DNA of 64,000 bases from Prochlorococcus sp. AG-442-M23. GTDB lineage: Bacteria; Cyanobacteriota; Cyanobacteriia; PCC-6307; Cyanobiaceae. This document shows, piece by piece, positions 17,795 through 28,583 of the stretch. The notes below the pieces were generated by a model. It saw only the letters and a list, made by a program, of their open reading frames with translations. It was not told where the DNA came from and searched no databases. The stretch's first letter is position 1. Each line of letters opens with the position of its first letter. The translations under genes and the position numbers were made by a program. The stretch spans positions 1 to 64,000 of the forward strand of contig QCPW01000001.1 of the NCBI GenBank assembly GCA_003209655.1, written 5' to 3'.

Positions 17795-18106
17795 TTAGCT
17801 TACTACAGCTAAAATATCCTTTTCTGAAAGCAAGACGTACTCATCTCCTCCCAATTTAATGTCAGTTCCAGCGTATTTGCTGTATAACACTTTGTCGCCA
17901 ATACTCACTTCAGGAGTTTGTCGAGAACCATCGTCGTTAAGCTTCCCAGGTCCAACCTGAGCAACTTCTCCTACTTGTGGTTTTTCTTTAGCTGAGTCAG
18001 GCAAAAGGATGCCCCCAGCAGTTTTTTCCTCTGATTCGGAAACTTTAATAAATATTCTATCTCCCAGTGGTTTGACTGTAGAGACTGTAAGTGAAACAGC
18101 TGCCAT
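17795..18106 (-). CDS. groS: GroES co-chaperonin (10 kDa)
   Basis: These 103 residues form the lid of the GroEL chamber. Diagnostic parts are [12 protein letters not shown], the mobile loop [19 protein letters not shown], the [17 protein letters not shown] strand and [13 protein letters not shown]. Length is standard. It is divergent from atpD across 219 bp that must hold both promoters. I found no CIRCE operator (TTAGCACTC-N9-GAGTGCTAA) in that gap, only a short GACGC-TGT-GCGTC hairpin in the leader. Confidence 0.96.
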   Translation of the reverse strand: MAAVSLTVSTVKPLGDRIFIKVSESEEKTAGGILLPDSAKEKPQVGEVAQVGPGKLNDDGSRQTPEVSIGDKVLYSKYAGTDIKLGGDEYVLLSEKDILAVVS

Positions 18107-18289
18107 AGATTAATGGATGGTCATAAATGCGACGCTGTGCGTCAAAAAATGGAAAGAGGTTTACTCAAACCGTATGATCAACAACATAATCTGTTAAGCA
18201 GCAATTAAACCACTCTTCAACTGTGCGGTTGGCCGAACCCAGTTAACGAATATACCCTCGGGATGGTAATATTTCGCATTATGGGTTGA

Positions 18290-19786
<1,497 letters not shown>

Positions 19787-19834
19787 ATTCTCAACTTTTA
19801 TAAATAATTTCAAGCTCAAAAAAATTCAAAATTA

Positions 19835-20239
19835 ATGTCAATTTCACTCAAAGTTTTAGCTCCTAATCAAAAAGTCTATGAAGGAGATGCTGAAGAGGTA
19901 ATTCTTCCAAGTACAACAGGTCAAATTGGAGTCCTTCCAGGACATATTTCTTTAGTAACGGCTATTGATATTGGAGTTTTAAGACTAAGAATGAATTCTC
20001 AATGGAAATCAATAGCCTTAATGGGTGGGTTTGCTGAAATTGAATCAGATGAAGTTATAGTATTAGTTAACAGCGCAGAGATAGGTTCGGAAATAAATGT
20101 CCAAAAGGCTGAGAATGCTCTTAAAGAAGCAAAATCAGCAATTAGCAAATTTCCTGAAAATGAGAAAAGTCCTGAGAAGATTAAAGCACTTAATGAAATT
20201 TCAAAAGCTGAGGCAAGAATTCAAGCATCAAAAAATTAA
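19835..20239 (+). CDS. atpC: ATP synthase subunit epsilon
   Basis: This 134-residue F1 subunit couples rotation and restrains ATP hydrolysis. It has the N-terminal beta sandwich ([40 protein letters not shown]) and a short C-terminal helical hairpin rich in Lys and Ala. It is the second gene of the atpD-atpC unit and converges with the PSRP-3 gene two bases from its stop. Length matches cyanobacterial epsilon. Confidence 0.95.
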   Translation: MSISLKVLAPNQKVYEGDAEEVILPSTTGQIGVLPGHISLVTAIDIGVLRLRMNSQWKSIALMGGFAEIESDEVIVLVNSAEIGSEINVQKAENALKEAKSAISKFPENEKSPEKIKALNEISKAEARIQASKN

Positions 20240-20241
20240 AT

Positions 20242-20718
20242 TTATGCTGTCCCACAAAAAGCGACATCAGGAAATTTTAGTTTAGCTACCTCCAATTTTT
20301 TAGTTTTACCCTCTTCTTGCCAATAATTTATTACTTCAGTAGCTTTATTAAGTATTTCAACTCTTTCATTATCTGTAATCCAACTTTTATTCTCTAATTC
20401 ACTTTTTAATTTTTCCCAAGCATCATCTCTTGGCCAAAAATAGTAAGCTGTAAGAGGACTAGGACCGCCACCAACTATTTGATCTACTGCTAATGCAACG
20501 TTATCAGGTAACCACAAAATCTTGATAATGAATCTACCCTCATCAGGTTTAGGAGTATAACCTGTTGGGACTCCATCTTCATCAATTTTTGCTGCAGCCA
20601 AAACAGCGTTAGCTCCCATCATCCCAGCATTTAAAGAAGTTTTTTTAGAGTTTTGAGAATCACTTTTATGGTCGAGATTTTCCTGCGATTTCTCATTGAT
20701 CTTATCTGATGAAGTCAT
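20242..20718 (-). CDS. 30S ribosomal protein PSRP-3 (Ycf65)
   Basis: The C-terminal 100 residues of this 158-residue protein match PSRP-3/Ycf65, a ribosomal protein shared by cyanobacteria and plastids. Landmarks are [48 protein letters not shown] and [11 protein letters not shown]. The first 55 residues are a charged, low-complexity extension. It binds the small ribosomal subunit; its exact role is unsettled. Single gene, converging with atpC. Confidence 0.85.
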   Translation of the reverse strand: MTSSDKINEKSQENLDHKSDSQNSKKTSLNAGMMGANAVLAAAKIDEDGVPTGYTPKPDEGRFIIKILWLPDNVALAVDQIVGGGPSPLTAYYFWPRDDAWEKLKSELENKSWITDNERVEILNKATEVINYWQEEGKTKKLEVAKLKFPDVAFCGTA

Positions 20719-20826
20719 TCAATACTATTTTTGTTTATTTTATAATTTATCAGCTTATGGACACTTATTGATCATTTTGATTAAAAATTCTTGCTTTTAT
20801 TTATTCAGAATAATTAAGACCTTATT

Positions 20827-20985
20827 TTATCTATCATTTGAAACCTCATAAAATTCGTAAATAGTTGCTTCTAAAGAATCCCAAAGATCTTTAGGAATAT
20901 CATTTTCTTCTGCAAACATTCCTAATTGACTAGCTAGGCCTCTTGCTTGAGATAATTTGGAATCATTAGAATTAGTTTTATCCAT
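20827..20985 (-). CDS. Small acidic conserved-looking protein (52 aa)
   Basis: This ORF reads MDKTNSNDSKLSQARGLAS, then QLGMFAEENDIPKDLW, and ends ATIYEFYEVSNDR before TAA (complement of 20827-20829). It fills most of the 320-bp space between PSRP-3 and pepP on the same strand as both. The composition is that of a folded helical protein, not random AT-rich DNA. An in-frame ATG at 21003 would add six residues. I do not recognise the family. The remaining bases of the gap show nothing else. Confidence 0.65.
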   Translation of the reverse strand: MDKTNSNDSKLSQARGLASQLGMFAEENDIPKDLWDSLEATIYEFYEVSNDR

Positions 20986-21038
20986 GTTGATCTTTTGATT
21001 CATCTAAAATAAATCTATTATCTGTATAAGTCAAATGT

Positions 21039-22364
21039 TCAAAATTCTAAATCAGAAATTTCTTTCTTAGCGCCTATGCTAAGAATTTCTGGCTCTGTTT
21101 CATTGACAAGAATATCATCTTCGATTCTGATTCCAATACCTTTCCATTTTTGATCAATACTAGGTTGACCTTCAGGAACTGGAATCCTATCACTTATGTA
21201 GATACCTGGCTCAACCGTAAGTATCATTCCGTTTTGTAATGGAATATCGTATTCTCCCATTCTATAAGCTCCAACATCATGAACGTCTAAACCCAGCCAA
21301 TGTCCTGTTCTGTGCATGTAGAGATGTTTATATAATCCTTGCTCAATTATTTGGTTAGTATCTCCTCTCAACAATCCTATTTCCCTTAATCCCTCTACCA
21401 AAATTCTTAAAGCAGCATTATGTACATTTGTGGATGTAGAACCTTTTACAGATTTCTTAATTGCAGTTTTCTGAGCCTCTAAAACAATTTCGTATATAAG
21501 TTTTTGCTCTCTAGAAAACTTCCCTCCTATAGGAATAGTTCTTGTTATGTCTCCATTGTAATAATCAATTAATGAGCAACCAGCATCTACCAATAATAAA
21601 TCTCCATCAGTTAAGTCAGAGTTATTTGATGTGTAATGCAAAATGCAAGCATTATCACCTGAAGCAACTATAGAGTTATAAGCAGGTCCTCTTGCACCTT
21701 TTTCTAAAAAAAATCCTTCTATTAATCCTTGAATTTGTCTTTCATTGTGTTTGGATGAAATAGATTTCCTCACTAATTCATGAGCTTCTGCGGAAATCTT
21801 AGTGGCCTCTCTCATCCTATTTATCTCAAAATCACTTTTAATTAATCGCATTTCGTTGAGATAAATTTCAGGTGATTTTATAGAATTTGCTCCTATTCCT
21901 ACTCTTGAACGGGCTTCAAGTTGTCGAGAGAATATATCCAAAACAATTTTTTCAATTTTAGAATTTTTGCCTATCGAATAAACAATTTCTTCTGAATCAC
22001 CAATATAAGCTGGAAGTAAATGCTTGAAATCATTAATTGAATGTGCTTTATCTGCTTTAAATTCTCTTTCAGCTCCTTCTATACCCCATCTAAAGCCGTG
22101 CCAAACTTCGCTAATAATATCTTTTGGAGCGACGAATAAAATATACCTTTCTCCTTTTGGCTTATTTGACAAGAAAAGAGCAATTGAATCAGGCTCATCA
22201 AATCCAGTAAGGTACCAAAAATTACTATCTTGTCTAAAAGGGTATTCGCAATCAGCATGATGTTTAACTAAATTAGAACTCGGGATAATAGCTGCTCTAC
22301 CATTTAATTTTTTTAAGAAGATTTCTCTTCTATCTTCAAAAACTTTAGTGCTAGTTTTAAACAT
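21039..22364 (-). CDS. pepP: Xaa-Pro aminopeptidase (M24B)
   Basis: This 441-residue dinuclear metal peptidase removes N-terminal residues preceding proline. The N-terminal domain has RAAIIPSSNLVKHHADCEYPFRQDS-type PepP features with the FWYLTGFDEPD motif. The catalytic pita-bread domain has VDAGCSLIDYYNGDITRTIP (Asp ligands), HRTGHWLGLDVHDVG (His), LTVEPGIYI (Glu) and IGIRIEDDILV (Glu). All five metal ligands are visible. Single minus-strand gene, divergent from the CNNM-type gene. Confidence 0.92.
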   Translation of the reverse strand: MFKTSTKVFEDRREIFLKKLNGRAAIIPSSNLVKHHADCEYPFRQDSNFWYLTGFDEPDSIALFLSNKPKGERYILFVAPKDIISEVWHGFRWGIEGAEREFKADKAHSINDFKHLLPAYIGDSEEIVYSIGKNSKIEKIVLDIFSRQLEARSRVGIGANSIKSPEIYLNEMRLIKSDFEINRMREATKISAEAHELVRKSISSKHNERQIQGLIEGFFLEKGARGPAYNSIVASGDNACILHYTSNNSDLTDGDLLLVDAGCSLIDYYNGDITRTIPIGGKFSREQKLIYEIVLEAQKTAIKKSVKGSTSTNVHNAALRILVEGLREIGLLRGDTNQIIEQGLYKHLYMHRTGHWLGLDVHDVGAYRMGEYDIPLQNGMILTVEPGIYISDRIPVPEGQPSIDQKWKGIGIRIEDDILVNETEPEILSIGAKKEISDLEF

Positions 22365-22437
22365 AAATTTTCAATTGGCGAGTTTTATAAAAAAGTGGAA
22401 GAATGAATTAAAAGATATCTAAAACTTATTAATTTTA

Positions 22438-23415
22438 ATGGAACCAAGCGTTTACATTCTAATTTTACTAATAATTATTATTTTAGTAGGTTCCGCATGT
22501 TGTTCAGGAGTGGAAGCAGCTTTTTTAGCAGTTAATTCAATAAGGATTTTAGAATTAGCATCCAAACAAAAACCAAAAAGTTCTGCAAATCAACTACTTA
22601 AACTTAGAAAACATCTTGGAAGAACTTTAACTGTAATTACTATAACTAATAATGGTTTTAACATAATCGGAAGTCTTCTCTTGGGAGTTTATGGGGCCTT
22701 AATAATTAAAAGTAGTTTCGGTTTAACATTATTTTCAATTACTTTTTATGTACTAGTTGTATTACTTGGAGAAGTACTTCCAAAAGCACTTGGTACAAGA
22801 TTTTCATTACAAATTGCCATACTATCTGTTCCGATTTTGAGGATGTTAAATAGTTTAATGAGACCATTTTTAATATTGATAGAACATTTATTCCCTGTCA
22901 TAACTGCAGAAAACGAAATATCAACTGATGAAGCAGAAATTAGACAAATGGCAAAAATTGGTTCGCAAAAGGGCTTCATAGAGGCTGATGAAGCAGCAAT
23001 GATTCTTAAAGTTTTTCAATTAAATGATTTAAAAGCTAAAGATTTAATGACCCCTAGAGTATCAGCGCCTAGTCTTGATGGGTCATCAAATCTTGAAGAA
23101 ATTTCAAAACTTATAATTTCTAATAATTCTCCCTGGTGGGTTGTCTTGGGCGATAAAGTTGACAAAATACAAGGTATTGCAAAACGTGAAAACTTACTAA
23201 CTAGTCTGATTAGAGGAGAAAATAAAAAATTAATTTCAGAATTATGTGATCCAGTCGACTACATCCCAGAAATGATAAAAGTAGACAAGTTGTTAACAAG
23301 ATTTGACAAGGATCATAAAGGAGTAAAAGTAGTAGTAGATGAATTCGGAGGCTTCGTGGGAATAATTGGATCAGAAGCTGTACTTTCTGTATTAGCAGGA
23401 TGGTGGCAAGAATAA
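22438..23415 (+). CDS. CNNM/DUF21 membrane protein with CBS pair
   Basis: The 325 residues start with a membrane-embedded DUF21 (CNNM) domain of about four helices (residues ~5-150, with SACCSGVEAAFLAVNS). A CBS pair with KAKDLMTPRVSAPSL and VDEFGGFVGIIGSEAVL follows. CNNM/CorC proteins handle Mg2+ or other divalent ions. The usual C-terminal CorC_HlyC domain is absent, so this is the short form. The GTPase gene begins two bases after its stop. Confidence 0.82.
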   Translation: MEPSVYILILLIIIILVGSACCSGVEAAFLAVNSIRILELASKQKPKSSANQLLKLRKHLGRTLTVITITNNGFNIIGSLLLGVYGALIIKSSFGLTLFSITFYVLVVLLGEVLPKALGTRFSLQIAILSVPILRMLNSLMRPFLILIEHLFPVITAENEISTDEAEIRQMAKIGSQKGFIEADEAAMILKVFQLNDLKAKDLMTPRVSAPSLDGSSNLEEISKLIISNNSPWWVVLGDKVDKIQGIAKRENLLTSLIRGENKKLISELCDPVDYIPEMIKVDKLLTRFDKDHKGVKVVVDEFGGFVGIIGSEAVLSVLAGWWQE

Positions 23416-23417
23416 AT

Positions 23418-24662
23418 ATGAACCAAATTAGTGTTGATAAAAGTTATTTAATTTTGAAAAAATGGTGGGAAAGTATAGATCTTACTAATTATGAAAAAAG
23501 TATTTTAAACAAGGATATCATTACTTTTAATCAACAACTTTTTAGACTAAAAGAAAAACAATTAAGAATTGGTATTTATGGAAAATCAGGAGTGGGGAAG
23601 TCTTCGATTTTAAATTTATTATTAAACAAAAACGAGTTTAAGACTGATATTATTAATGGATCTACGAAAAATATTGAAAGTAAAGAGTGGTGCCTTAAAC
23701 TTAAAAGCCTTAAAACTATAGAATTAATAGATTCTCCGGGATTTGATTTTTGTGATATTGAAGATCCAGAAGGTATATTCTCTCAAATTAATAGTTCAGA
23801 ACTAATTTTATTTACCATAGCTGGAGATGTAAATAGAAATGAAATGTCTCAGATAAATTCATTTATCAATAACGGGAAAAAAATTATTCTTGTTCTAAAT
23901 AAAATTGAAACTTGGGATGTAAACGACTTAAAAAACATTGTAAAAAACATTAAATTAAAACTACCTCAACAACCAAATATCCCAATAATATTTAATTCAA
24001 GGAATAATATTAAGAATGATATAACTGCTTTATTAAATAAAAATGGAGAAAGTTTATTAACTTTTAACACTCTTCAATTAGCTGACAAATTATTCTTGAA
24101 AATAAAAGAACAAAGATTAAAAAGAAGACAAAGAGAAGCTCAATCGATTATTGGTAAATTTGCAACAATCAAAGCATCAGGAGTGGCATTAAACCCTTTA
24201 ATTTTTCTTGATATTGCAGGAGGTCTTGCCCTAGATGCTGTACTAGTTGGGGAATTGAGTAAGTTATATGGGTTAAATATCAAGGGTGAATCAGCAAAAA
24301 AAATAATAAAAAAGATTTCTCTTAATAACATTTTCCTGGGAGCATCTCAAGTTGGTATAAATTCATCTTTTAACATATTACGTAAATTTTTCTTAGTCAC
24401 TGCTCCCTTCACCCACGGTTTATCATTATTACCCTACGGACCAATTGCTATTATTCAAGCGCTAATATCAATTAGATCAACGAAAATTGTTGGGAAATTA
24501 GCCGCCAGAGAAATATTTAACAAACGCAAAGGATACCTTACAGATCCATCTCACATAATCAAAAAAATCATAATGAAAGATCCCGAAATCTTTTCTCATA
24601 CAACAATTTATTTAAATAATAAAAAAAATTTAGATAATAATTTAGCTGTTTTTCTACCTTGA
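23418..24662 (+). CDS. Era/dynamin-like GTPase with membrane-associated C-terminal part
   Basis: This protein of 414 residues has clear G motifs: G1 GKSGVGKSS, G3 DSPG, G4 LNKIE. After the GTPase domain (to about residue 200) comes a DUF697-like region with hydrophobic helices (PLIFLDIAGGLALDAVLVG; later TAPFTHGLSLLPYGPIAII), suggesting membrane contact. An ATG 18 bases earlier overlaps the preceding gene; I prefer the ATG at 23418, two bases after that stop. The TGA stop overlaps the TTG start of nadD. Target process unknown. Confidence 0.75.
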   Translation: MNQISVDKSYLILKKWWESIDLTNYEKSILNKDIITFNQQLFRLKEKQLRIGIYGKSGVGKSSILNLLLNKNEFKTDIINGSTKNIESKEWCLKLKSLKTIELIDSPGFDFCDIEDPEGIFSQINSSELILFTIAGDVNRNEMSQINSFINNGKKIILVLNKIETWDVNDLKNIVKNIKLKLPQQPNIPIIFNSRNNIKNDITALLNKNGESLLTFNTLQLADKLFLKIKEQRLKRRQREAQSIIGKFATIKASGVALNPLIFLDIAGGLALDAVLVGELSKLYGLNIKGESAKKIIKKISLNNIFLGASQVGINSSFNILRKFFLVTAPFTHGLSLLPYGPIAIIQALISIRSTKIVGKLAAREIFNKRKGYLTDPSHIIKKIIMKDPEIFSHTTIYLNNKKNLDNNLAVFLP

Positions 24663-25240
24663 AATTTTATTCTGAAAATCGAATTGCCTTGTTTGGGACT
24701 AGCGCAGATCCTCCAACGATTGGCCACAAGAAAATACTCGAAGAATTATCAAAAATTTATTCTTATATTATTACTTATGCGAGTGATAATCCAAGTAAAA
24801 AGCATAAAGAAAAAATTTTTTTTCGAAAACTTCTATTAAAAACATTAATAAAAGAAATAAATAGTCCAAAAATTATATTTGATCAAAATATAAGTAGTCC
24901 ATGGGCGATTGAATCCATAGAAGAATGTAAAAAAATATATGCTTGCAATAAAATTGATTTTGTAATAGGGAGTGATTTAATTACTGAAATTTTCTCATGG
25001 AAAAATTTTAATAGAATCATTAAAGAAGTTAAATTACTAATAATCAAAAGAGAAGGATATCCAATAGAATCTAAAACTTTTAAAATGCTAGAGACTAATA
25101 AAGTTATCTTTGAAATTTCTTCATTAAAAATTCCAAATATTTCTAGTTCAATGGTTAGATTAAATAACAATTATTCTAATTTACCTAAATCTTTAATCGA
25201 TATAGTAAAAAAGAATAATTTATATGAATCTATTAGCTAG
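24659..25240 (+). CDS. nadD: Nicotinate-nucleotide adenylyltransferase
   Basis: This 193-residue nucleotidyltransferase joins ATP and nicotinate mononucleotide to give deamido-NAD. The N terminus has ALFGTSADPPTIGHKKILEEL, where TIGH is the conserved (H/T)xGH motif. The middle has VIGSDLITEIFSWKNF. The C-terminal IPNISSSMVR matches the ISSTxxR nucleotide-binding motif. It starts at TTG overlapping the GTPase stop (TTGA), and nadE follows four bases downstream. The two steps that finish NAD synthesis are thus adjacent. Confidence 0.9.
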   Translation: MKFYSENRIALFGTSADPPTIGHKKILEELSKIYSYIITYASDNPSKKHKEKIFFRKLLLKTLIKEINSPKIIFDQNISSPWAIESIEECKKIYACNKIDFVIGSDLITEIFSWKNFNRIIKEVKLLIIKREGYPIESKTFKMLETNKVIFEISSLKIPNISSSMVRLNNNYSNLPKSLIDIVKKNNLYESIS

Positions 25241-25244
25241 TTGA

Positions 25245-26942
25245 ATGAAGTTTTTCCTTGCTCAATTAAATCCAGTTGTTGGCGATCTTGATGGTAATGC
25301 AAAAAAAATACTCAACATAGCCGATAAAGCATATTCAAATTCTGCTGATATGGTTCTAACTCCAGAATTATCTTTGTGGGGTTACCCTGCTAAAGATTTA
25401 CTTTTCAAAAAAAATTTAATTGAAAGACAATTTACGATTTTAGAACAATTATCTATATCCATTTACAAAAAATATGGGGATTTAAGTATTACTATTGGAA
25501 TTGCTGAAAAGATTGATGATTCTTTTTTTCCAAATCTTTATAATTCTGTAGTTCTCATAGAGAATGGTAAATGGAAAACAATCGCACGTAAGATTATTCT
25601 CCCAACTTACGAAGTATTTGATGAGAAAAGATACTTTAGATCTGAGGATAGAGTATCTGTAATCTCTAAGAAAATTAAAAATAAATCAATTAATCTTGGA
25701 ATAACTATTTGCGAAGATTTATGGGTTAATGAAAATATTGAGGGAAGAGGTATTCATAAAAAGAATCCAATTTCAGAATTAAAGAGCAAAAACATTGATC
25801 TTTTACTAAATTTATCTGCATCTCCATACACGTTCAAAAAATTTAATTTAAGAAATAGAATTTCAAGTTTTGCTTCTCAATATCTTCAAGTTCCTTTGAT
25901 TTACATTAATCAAGTTGGGGCAAATGATGATTTAATTTTTGATGGAAATAGTTTCATTATCGATAAAAATGGATTGAAAATTAAGCAATTAAAATCTTTT
26001 TCAGAAGATACTTGTTCTTGGGATATGAATGAAAATTTAAGTTTCTCAAATGAAAACAAATCTTCTGAAATTTCTTCAGTTTTTGATGCTTTAGTTTTGG
26101 GAGTAAAAGACTATGCTAAAAAATGCGGATTTAAATCAGCTTTGATTGGCTTAAGTGGGGGAATTGATTCAGCGCTTGTTGCAGTAATTGCAACAGCGGC
26201 ATTAGGAAGTGAAAATATCTTTTGCGTCTCTATGCCTTCAAAGTGGAGTTCAGAACATTCTAAAATTGATGCAAAAGATTTAGTCGATAGACTAAATATA
26301 AGTTTAAAAACAATCTCAATTGAAAATATTATGTCCTCTTTTGAGGACTCTTTTATAGAAAGCCTAAACTTCAATGCAGAAGGAATAACAAATCAAAACA
26401 TCCAATCAAGGATAAGAGGTACTCTTTTAATGGCTTTAGCTAATCAAGAAAAGCATTTATTACTTTCAACTGGTAACAAATCAGAGCTGGCTGTTGGCTA
26501 TTGCACACTATATGGTGATATGAATGGAGGATTATCTGTCATAGGTGATTTATATAAAACTAATGTTTTTAAATTGTGTAGTTGGCTTGATAGTAAAGAT
26601 TCAGTCGAAAGTAGAAAAACTTATAACTTAAATTCCAGAATTAAAATTATTGGGGATCCAATCCTTAAGAAGCCTCCTAGTGCTGAACTAGGCCCTGATC
26701 AACTTGATACTGATTCACTCCCTCCATATTCTTTATTAGATAAAATTCTTAAGGGAATTATTGAAGAGAAAAAAGATATACAACTTCTTGAACAAGATGG
26801 TCATACCAAAGAACAAATTTTAAAAATAATTTCACTAATCAATAAAGCAGAATTCAAAAGGAGGCAAGCCCCACCAATACTTAAATTAAGTAGTCAATCA
26901 CTTGGTAATGACTGGAGAGTCCCAATAGCAATCTACCACTAA
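25245..26942 (+). CDS. nadE: Glutamine-dependent NAD synthetase
   Basis: This 565-residue two-domain enzyme amidates deamido-NAD. The N-terminal nitrilase-type glutaminase domain has its Glu-Lys-Cys triad in LTPELSLWGYP, ARKIILPTY and TICEDLW. The C-terminal synthetase has the PP-loop GLSGGIDSALVAVIATAA and STGNKSELAVGYCTLYGD. It completes the pathway begun by nadD just upstream. The final four bases overlap the 3' end of the convergent DUF3326 gene. Confidence 0.95.
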   Translation: MKFFLAQLNPVVGDLDGNAKKILNIADKAYSNSADMVLTPELSLWGYPAKDLLFKKNLIERQFTILEQLSISIYKKYGDLSITIGIAEKIDDSFFPNLYNSVVLIENGKWKTIARKIILPTYEVFDEKRYFRSEDRVSVISKKIKNKSINLGITICEDLWVNENIEGRGIHKKNPISELKSKNIDLLLNLSASPYTFKKFNLRNRISSFASQYLQVPLIYINQVGANDDLIFDGNSFIIDKNGLKIKQLKSFSEDTCSWDMNENLSFSNENKSSEISSVFDALVLGVKDYAKKCGFKSALIGLSGGIDSALVAVIATAALGSENIFCVSMPSKWSSEHSKIDAKDLVDRLNISLKTISIENIMSSFEDSFIESLNFNAEGITNQNIQSRIRGTLLMALANQEKHLLLSTGNKSELAVGYCTLYGDMNGGLSVIGDLYKTNVFKLCSWLDSKDSVESRKTYNLNSRIKIIGDPILKKPPSAELGPDQLDTDSLPPYSLLDKILKGIIEEKKDIQLLEQDGHTKEQILKIISLINKAEFKRRQAPPILKLSSQSLGNDWRVPIAIYH

Positions 26943-28006
26943 GATTGTTGGTTCTTAAAAGTTAATTCTTGGATTTTTTTTAAAGGTCTCTTAATTGATT
27001 GAGGATTAATTCCTTCTCTAATAGCGAGAATTAAACCGGCCGCCTCGAAGTAGTTATCAACTTCAATGAGTTTGGGATAATCAAAACTATAATTATCTAG
27101 ATTTACAATATTTTTATTGTTAACAGAGATTATATTTAACCCTCTTTCAATCCCGGCTAATACTGCTTCTCCTCCTAGTGCGCCACTTGGAACAACAATA
27201 GAGTCGACATGACTTGGATGTAAGGTGATTTTCTCGTTTTTATCATTTAACTCTATAAGATTTGGAGCTTTACTTAAGCCAATCAATACTGATGGCAAAA
27301 AAGTATATCCTATTTCTTCAGAAGCCGCACGAGGGTCTAAATTTTCATTTAATTCAATTGGACTTAATGCAGGTGCATGTGCGCAGGGAACTTTGAGAAA
27401 CTTACTTATTAAATGACTTATTATAGCCTCAACTCCCGCGATGGGATCAACGCCCTTTCCCTCCCTATATGAATTTGTTTCAACTAAATCTAAATTATCA
27501 GGGAATTTAGCTACTACAGCTATTGCGGTTATACCTTTATTTATTAATCTTTCTCCTGCTTCAATTAAAGTATCAGCATTCTGAATCAAACCTTCACTTA
27601 TGCCTTGTGATTTAGAAGCAATAGCTATTCCTAAGGGTTTTTTTGTAAATACATAAGAATCAACATCAATTCCTAATGTGGCGACACAAGCATCTGCGAC
27701 TTGTAAATGCCTAATTAATATTTCATGTTCAATACTAGAGTCGAAAATTATTCCAATTTTCTGCTGTTTTACACTTTTAAGGCCAATTTCTCCTTTGGCG
27801 AATCTATCTAAGCTATAACCTTCGACATAAAAAATTTCTTTATGATTCTCAGAAAGAGATCCCCCATTCATTACATTTGGATGAGTTATTAAGCATCCAC
27901 TTGCAGAGGCTAACAATTTTGCGGCAGGGAGAGCATCTCCAGCAAATCCACCGATTTCACATCCAATCCCAGTTGGAATAATAAATATTGTTGGTGATAT
28001 TGCCAT
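26939..28006 (-). CDS. DUF3326 family protein
   Basis: This 355-residue soluble protein fits the cyanobacterial/plant DUF3326 family. Landmarks are IPTGIGCEIGGFAGDALPAA, ITHPNVMNGGSL, GVDPIAGVEAIISHLISK, CAHAPALSP, DPRAASEEIGYTFLPSV and VPSGALGGEAVLAG. The Gly-rich and Asn/His patches look like an enzyme active site, but no reaction is known to me. It follows the ferredoxin pair on the same strand with a 19-bp gap, so it may be the last gene of the atp transcript. Confidence 0.75.
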   Translation of the reverse strand: MAISPTIFIIPTGIGCEIGGFAGDALPAAKLLASASGCLITHPNVMNGGSLSENHKEIFYVEGYSLDRFAKGEIGLKSVKQQKIGIIFDSSIEHEILIRHLQVADACVATLGIDVDSYVFTKKPLGIAIASKSQGISEGLIQNADTLIEAGERLINKGITAIAVVAKFPDNLDLVETNSYREGKGVDPIAGVEAIISHLISKFLKVPCAHAPALSPIELNENLDPRAASEEIGYTFLPSVLIGLSKAPNLIELNDKNEKITLHPSHVDSIVVPSGALGGEAVLAGIERGLNIISVNNKNIVNLDNYSFDYPKLIEVDNYFEAAGLILAIREGINPQSIKRPLKKIQELTFKNQQS

Positions 28007-28025
28007 TACCTATATTATTTTATAT

Positions 28026-28232
28026 TTACGCATTAATTGGATTTGCTAAAACAGCATTAATTCTTATCTTTTTTTTTGAATTAGGATGATTTTTTAAAAC
28101 TTTTATATTGACAATAGACCATCTTATAATCATTCCTTTTTTCATCAATTTACCTATAATGAATTTCCTTAGATTAACAATGCTTATTGATGCTGGCCAA
28201 TCCAAATAAAAATCAACCTTTCTTAATTTCAT
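28026..28232 (-). CDS. Small basic hypothetical protein after ferredoxin
   Basis: This 68-residue, strongly basic protein has a VDFYLDWPASISIVNLRKF start and KHP-type Lys/Asn-rich middle ending in INAVLANPINA. It could be an RNA- or ribosome-associated protein by composition, but I do not recognise it. Its ATG overlaps the ferredoxin stop by four bases, so the two are translationally coupled. Confidence 0.65.
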   Translation of the reverse strand: MKLRKVDFYLDWPASISIVNLRKFIIGKLMKKGMIIRWSIVNIKVLKNHPNSKKKIRINAVLANPINA

Positions 28233-28555
28233 TTTTGATATTTACCAAATTGATTATTATATAGATTTTCTTCAACTTCATCACCGATAACAATATGTAG
28301 ATCAGACTTTGGATAAGAAACACATAAGAGAGCAAAACCCTTTTCCTGCAAATCATCATTTAAACCCATTGCATCTTCTTGTTCAACTGATCCATCAATC
28401 ACAATTGAGGCACAGCTAGTACATACTCCCGAACAGCAACTGCTTGGTAAATCAATCCCATTAGCTTTAGCGGCAGTAATTATATCTTGGTCCTCAGAAC
28501 ATGGAAAAACATAAGTCTTTTCATCTAATTCAACTTTTATATTATATTCTGACAT
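28229..28555 (-). CDS. [2Fe-2S] ferredoxin
   Basis: The 108 residues include the plant-type cluster motif CCSGVCTSCA with the fourth Cys about 30 residues later (ALLCVSYP). The fold is that of photosynthetic ferredoxins, but the acidic extension after the last Cys and the double Cys make it a variant, not the main PetF. It carries electrons in the cytoplasm. It starts 13 bp after the atpG stop and probably shares the ATP synthase transcript, separated by a hairpin. Confidence 0.88.
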   Translation of the reverse strand: MSEYNIKVELDEKTYVFPCSEDQDIITAAKANGIDLPSSCCSGVCTSCASIVIDGSVEQEDAMGLNDDLQEKGFALLCVSYPKSDLHIVIGDEVEENLYNNQFGKYQK

Positions 28556-28561
28556 TTTTTG

Positions 28562-28583
28562 GGTTCAACTAGACAGTTGAACC
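28562..28583 (-). other. Intercistronic hairpin over the atpG stop
   Basis: GGTTCAACT and AGTTGAACC pair perfectly with a four-base loop. The stem covers the last atpG codons and stop and ends six bases before the ferredoxin ATG. No T run follows on the minus strand. It may be an RNA processing or stability element setting the ratio of ATP synthase to ferredoxin, or limit ferredoxin translation. Confidence 0.6.

Noticed and set aside
18130-18170. GACGC-TGT-GCGTC as a terminator
   Set aside because: The stem is only 5 bp and no T run follows on the side where a transcript would need to end.
23400-23417. Upstream ATG for the GTPase gene
   Set aside because: It would overlap the preceding gene by 16 bp, while ATG at 23418 directly follows that stop.
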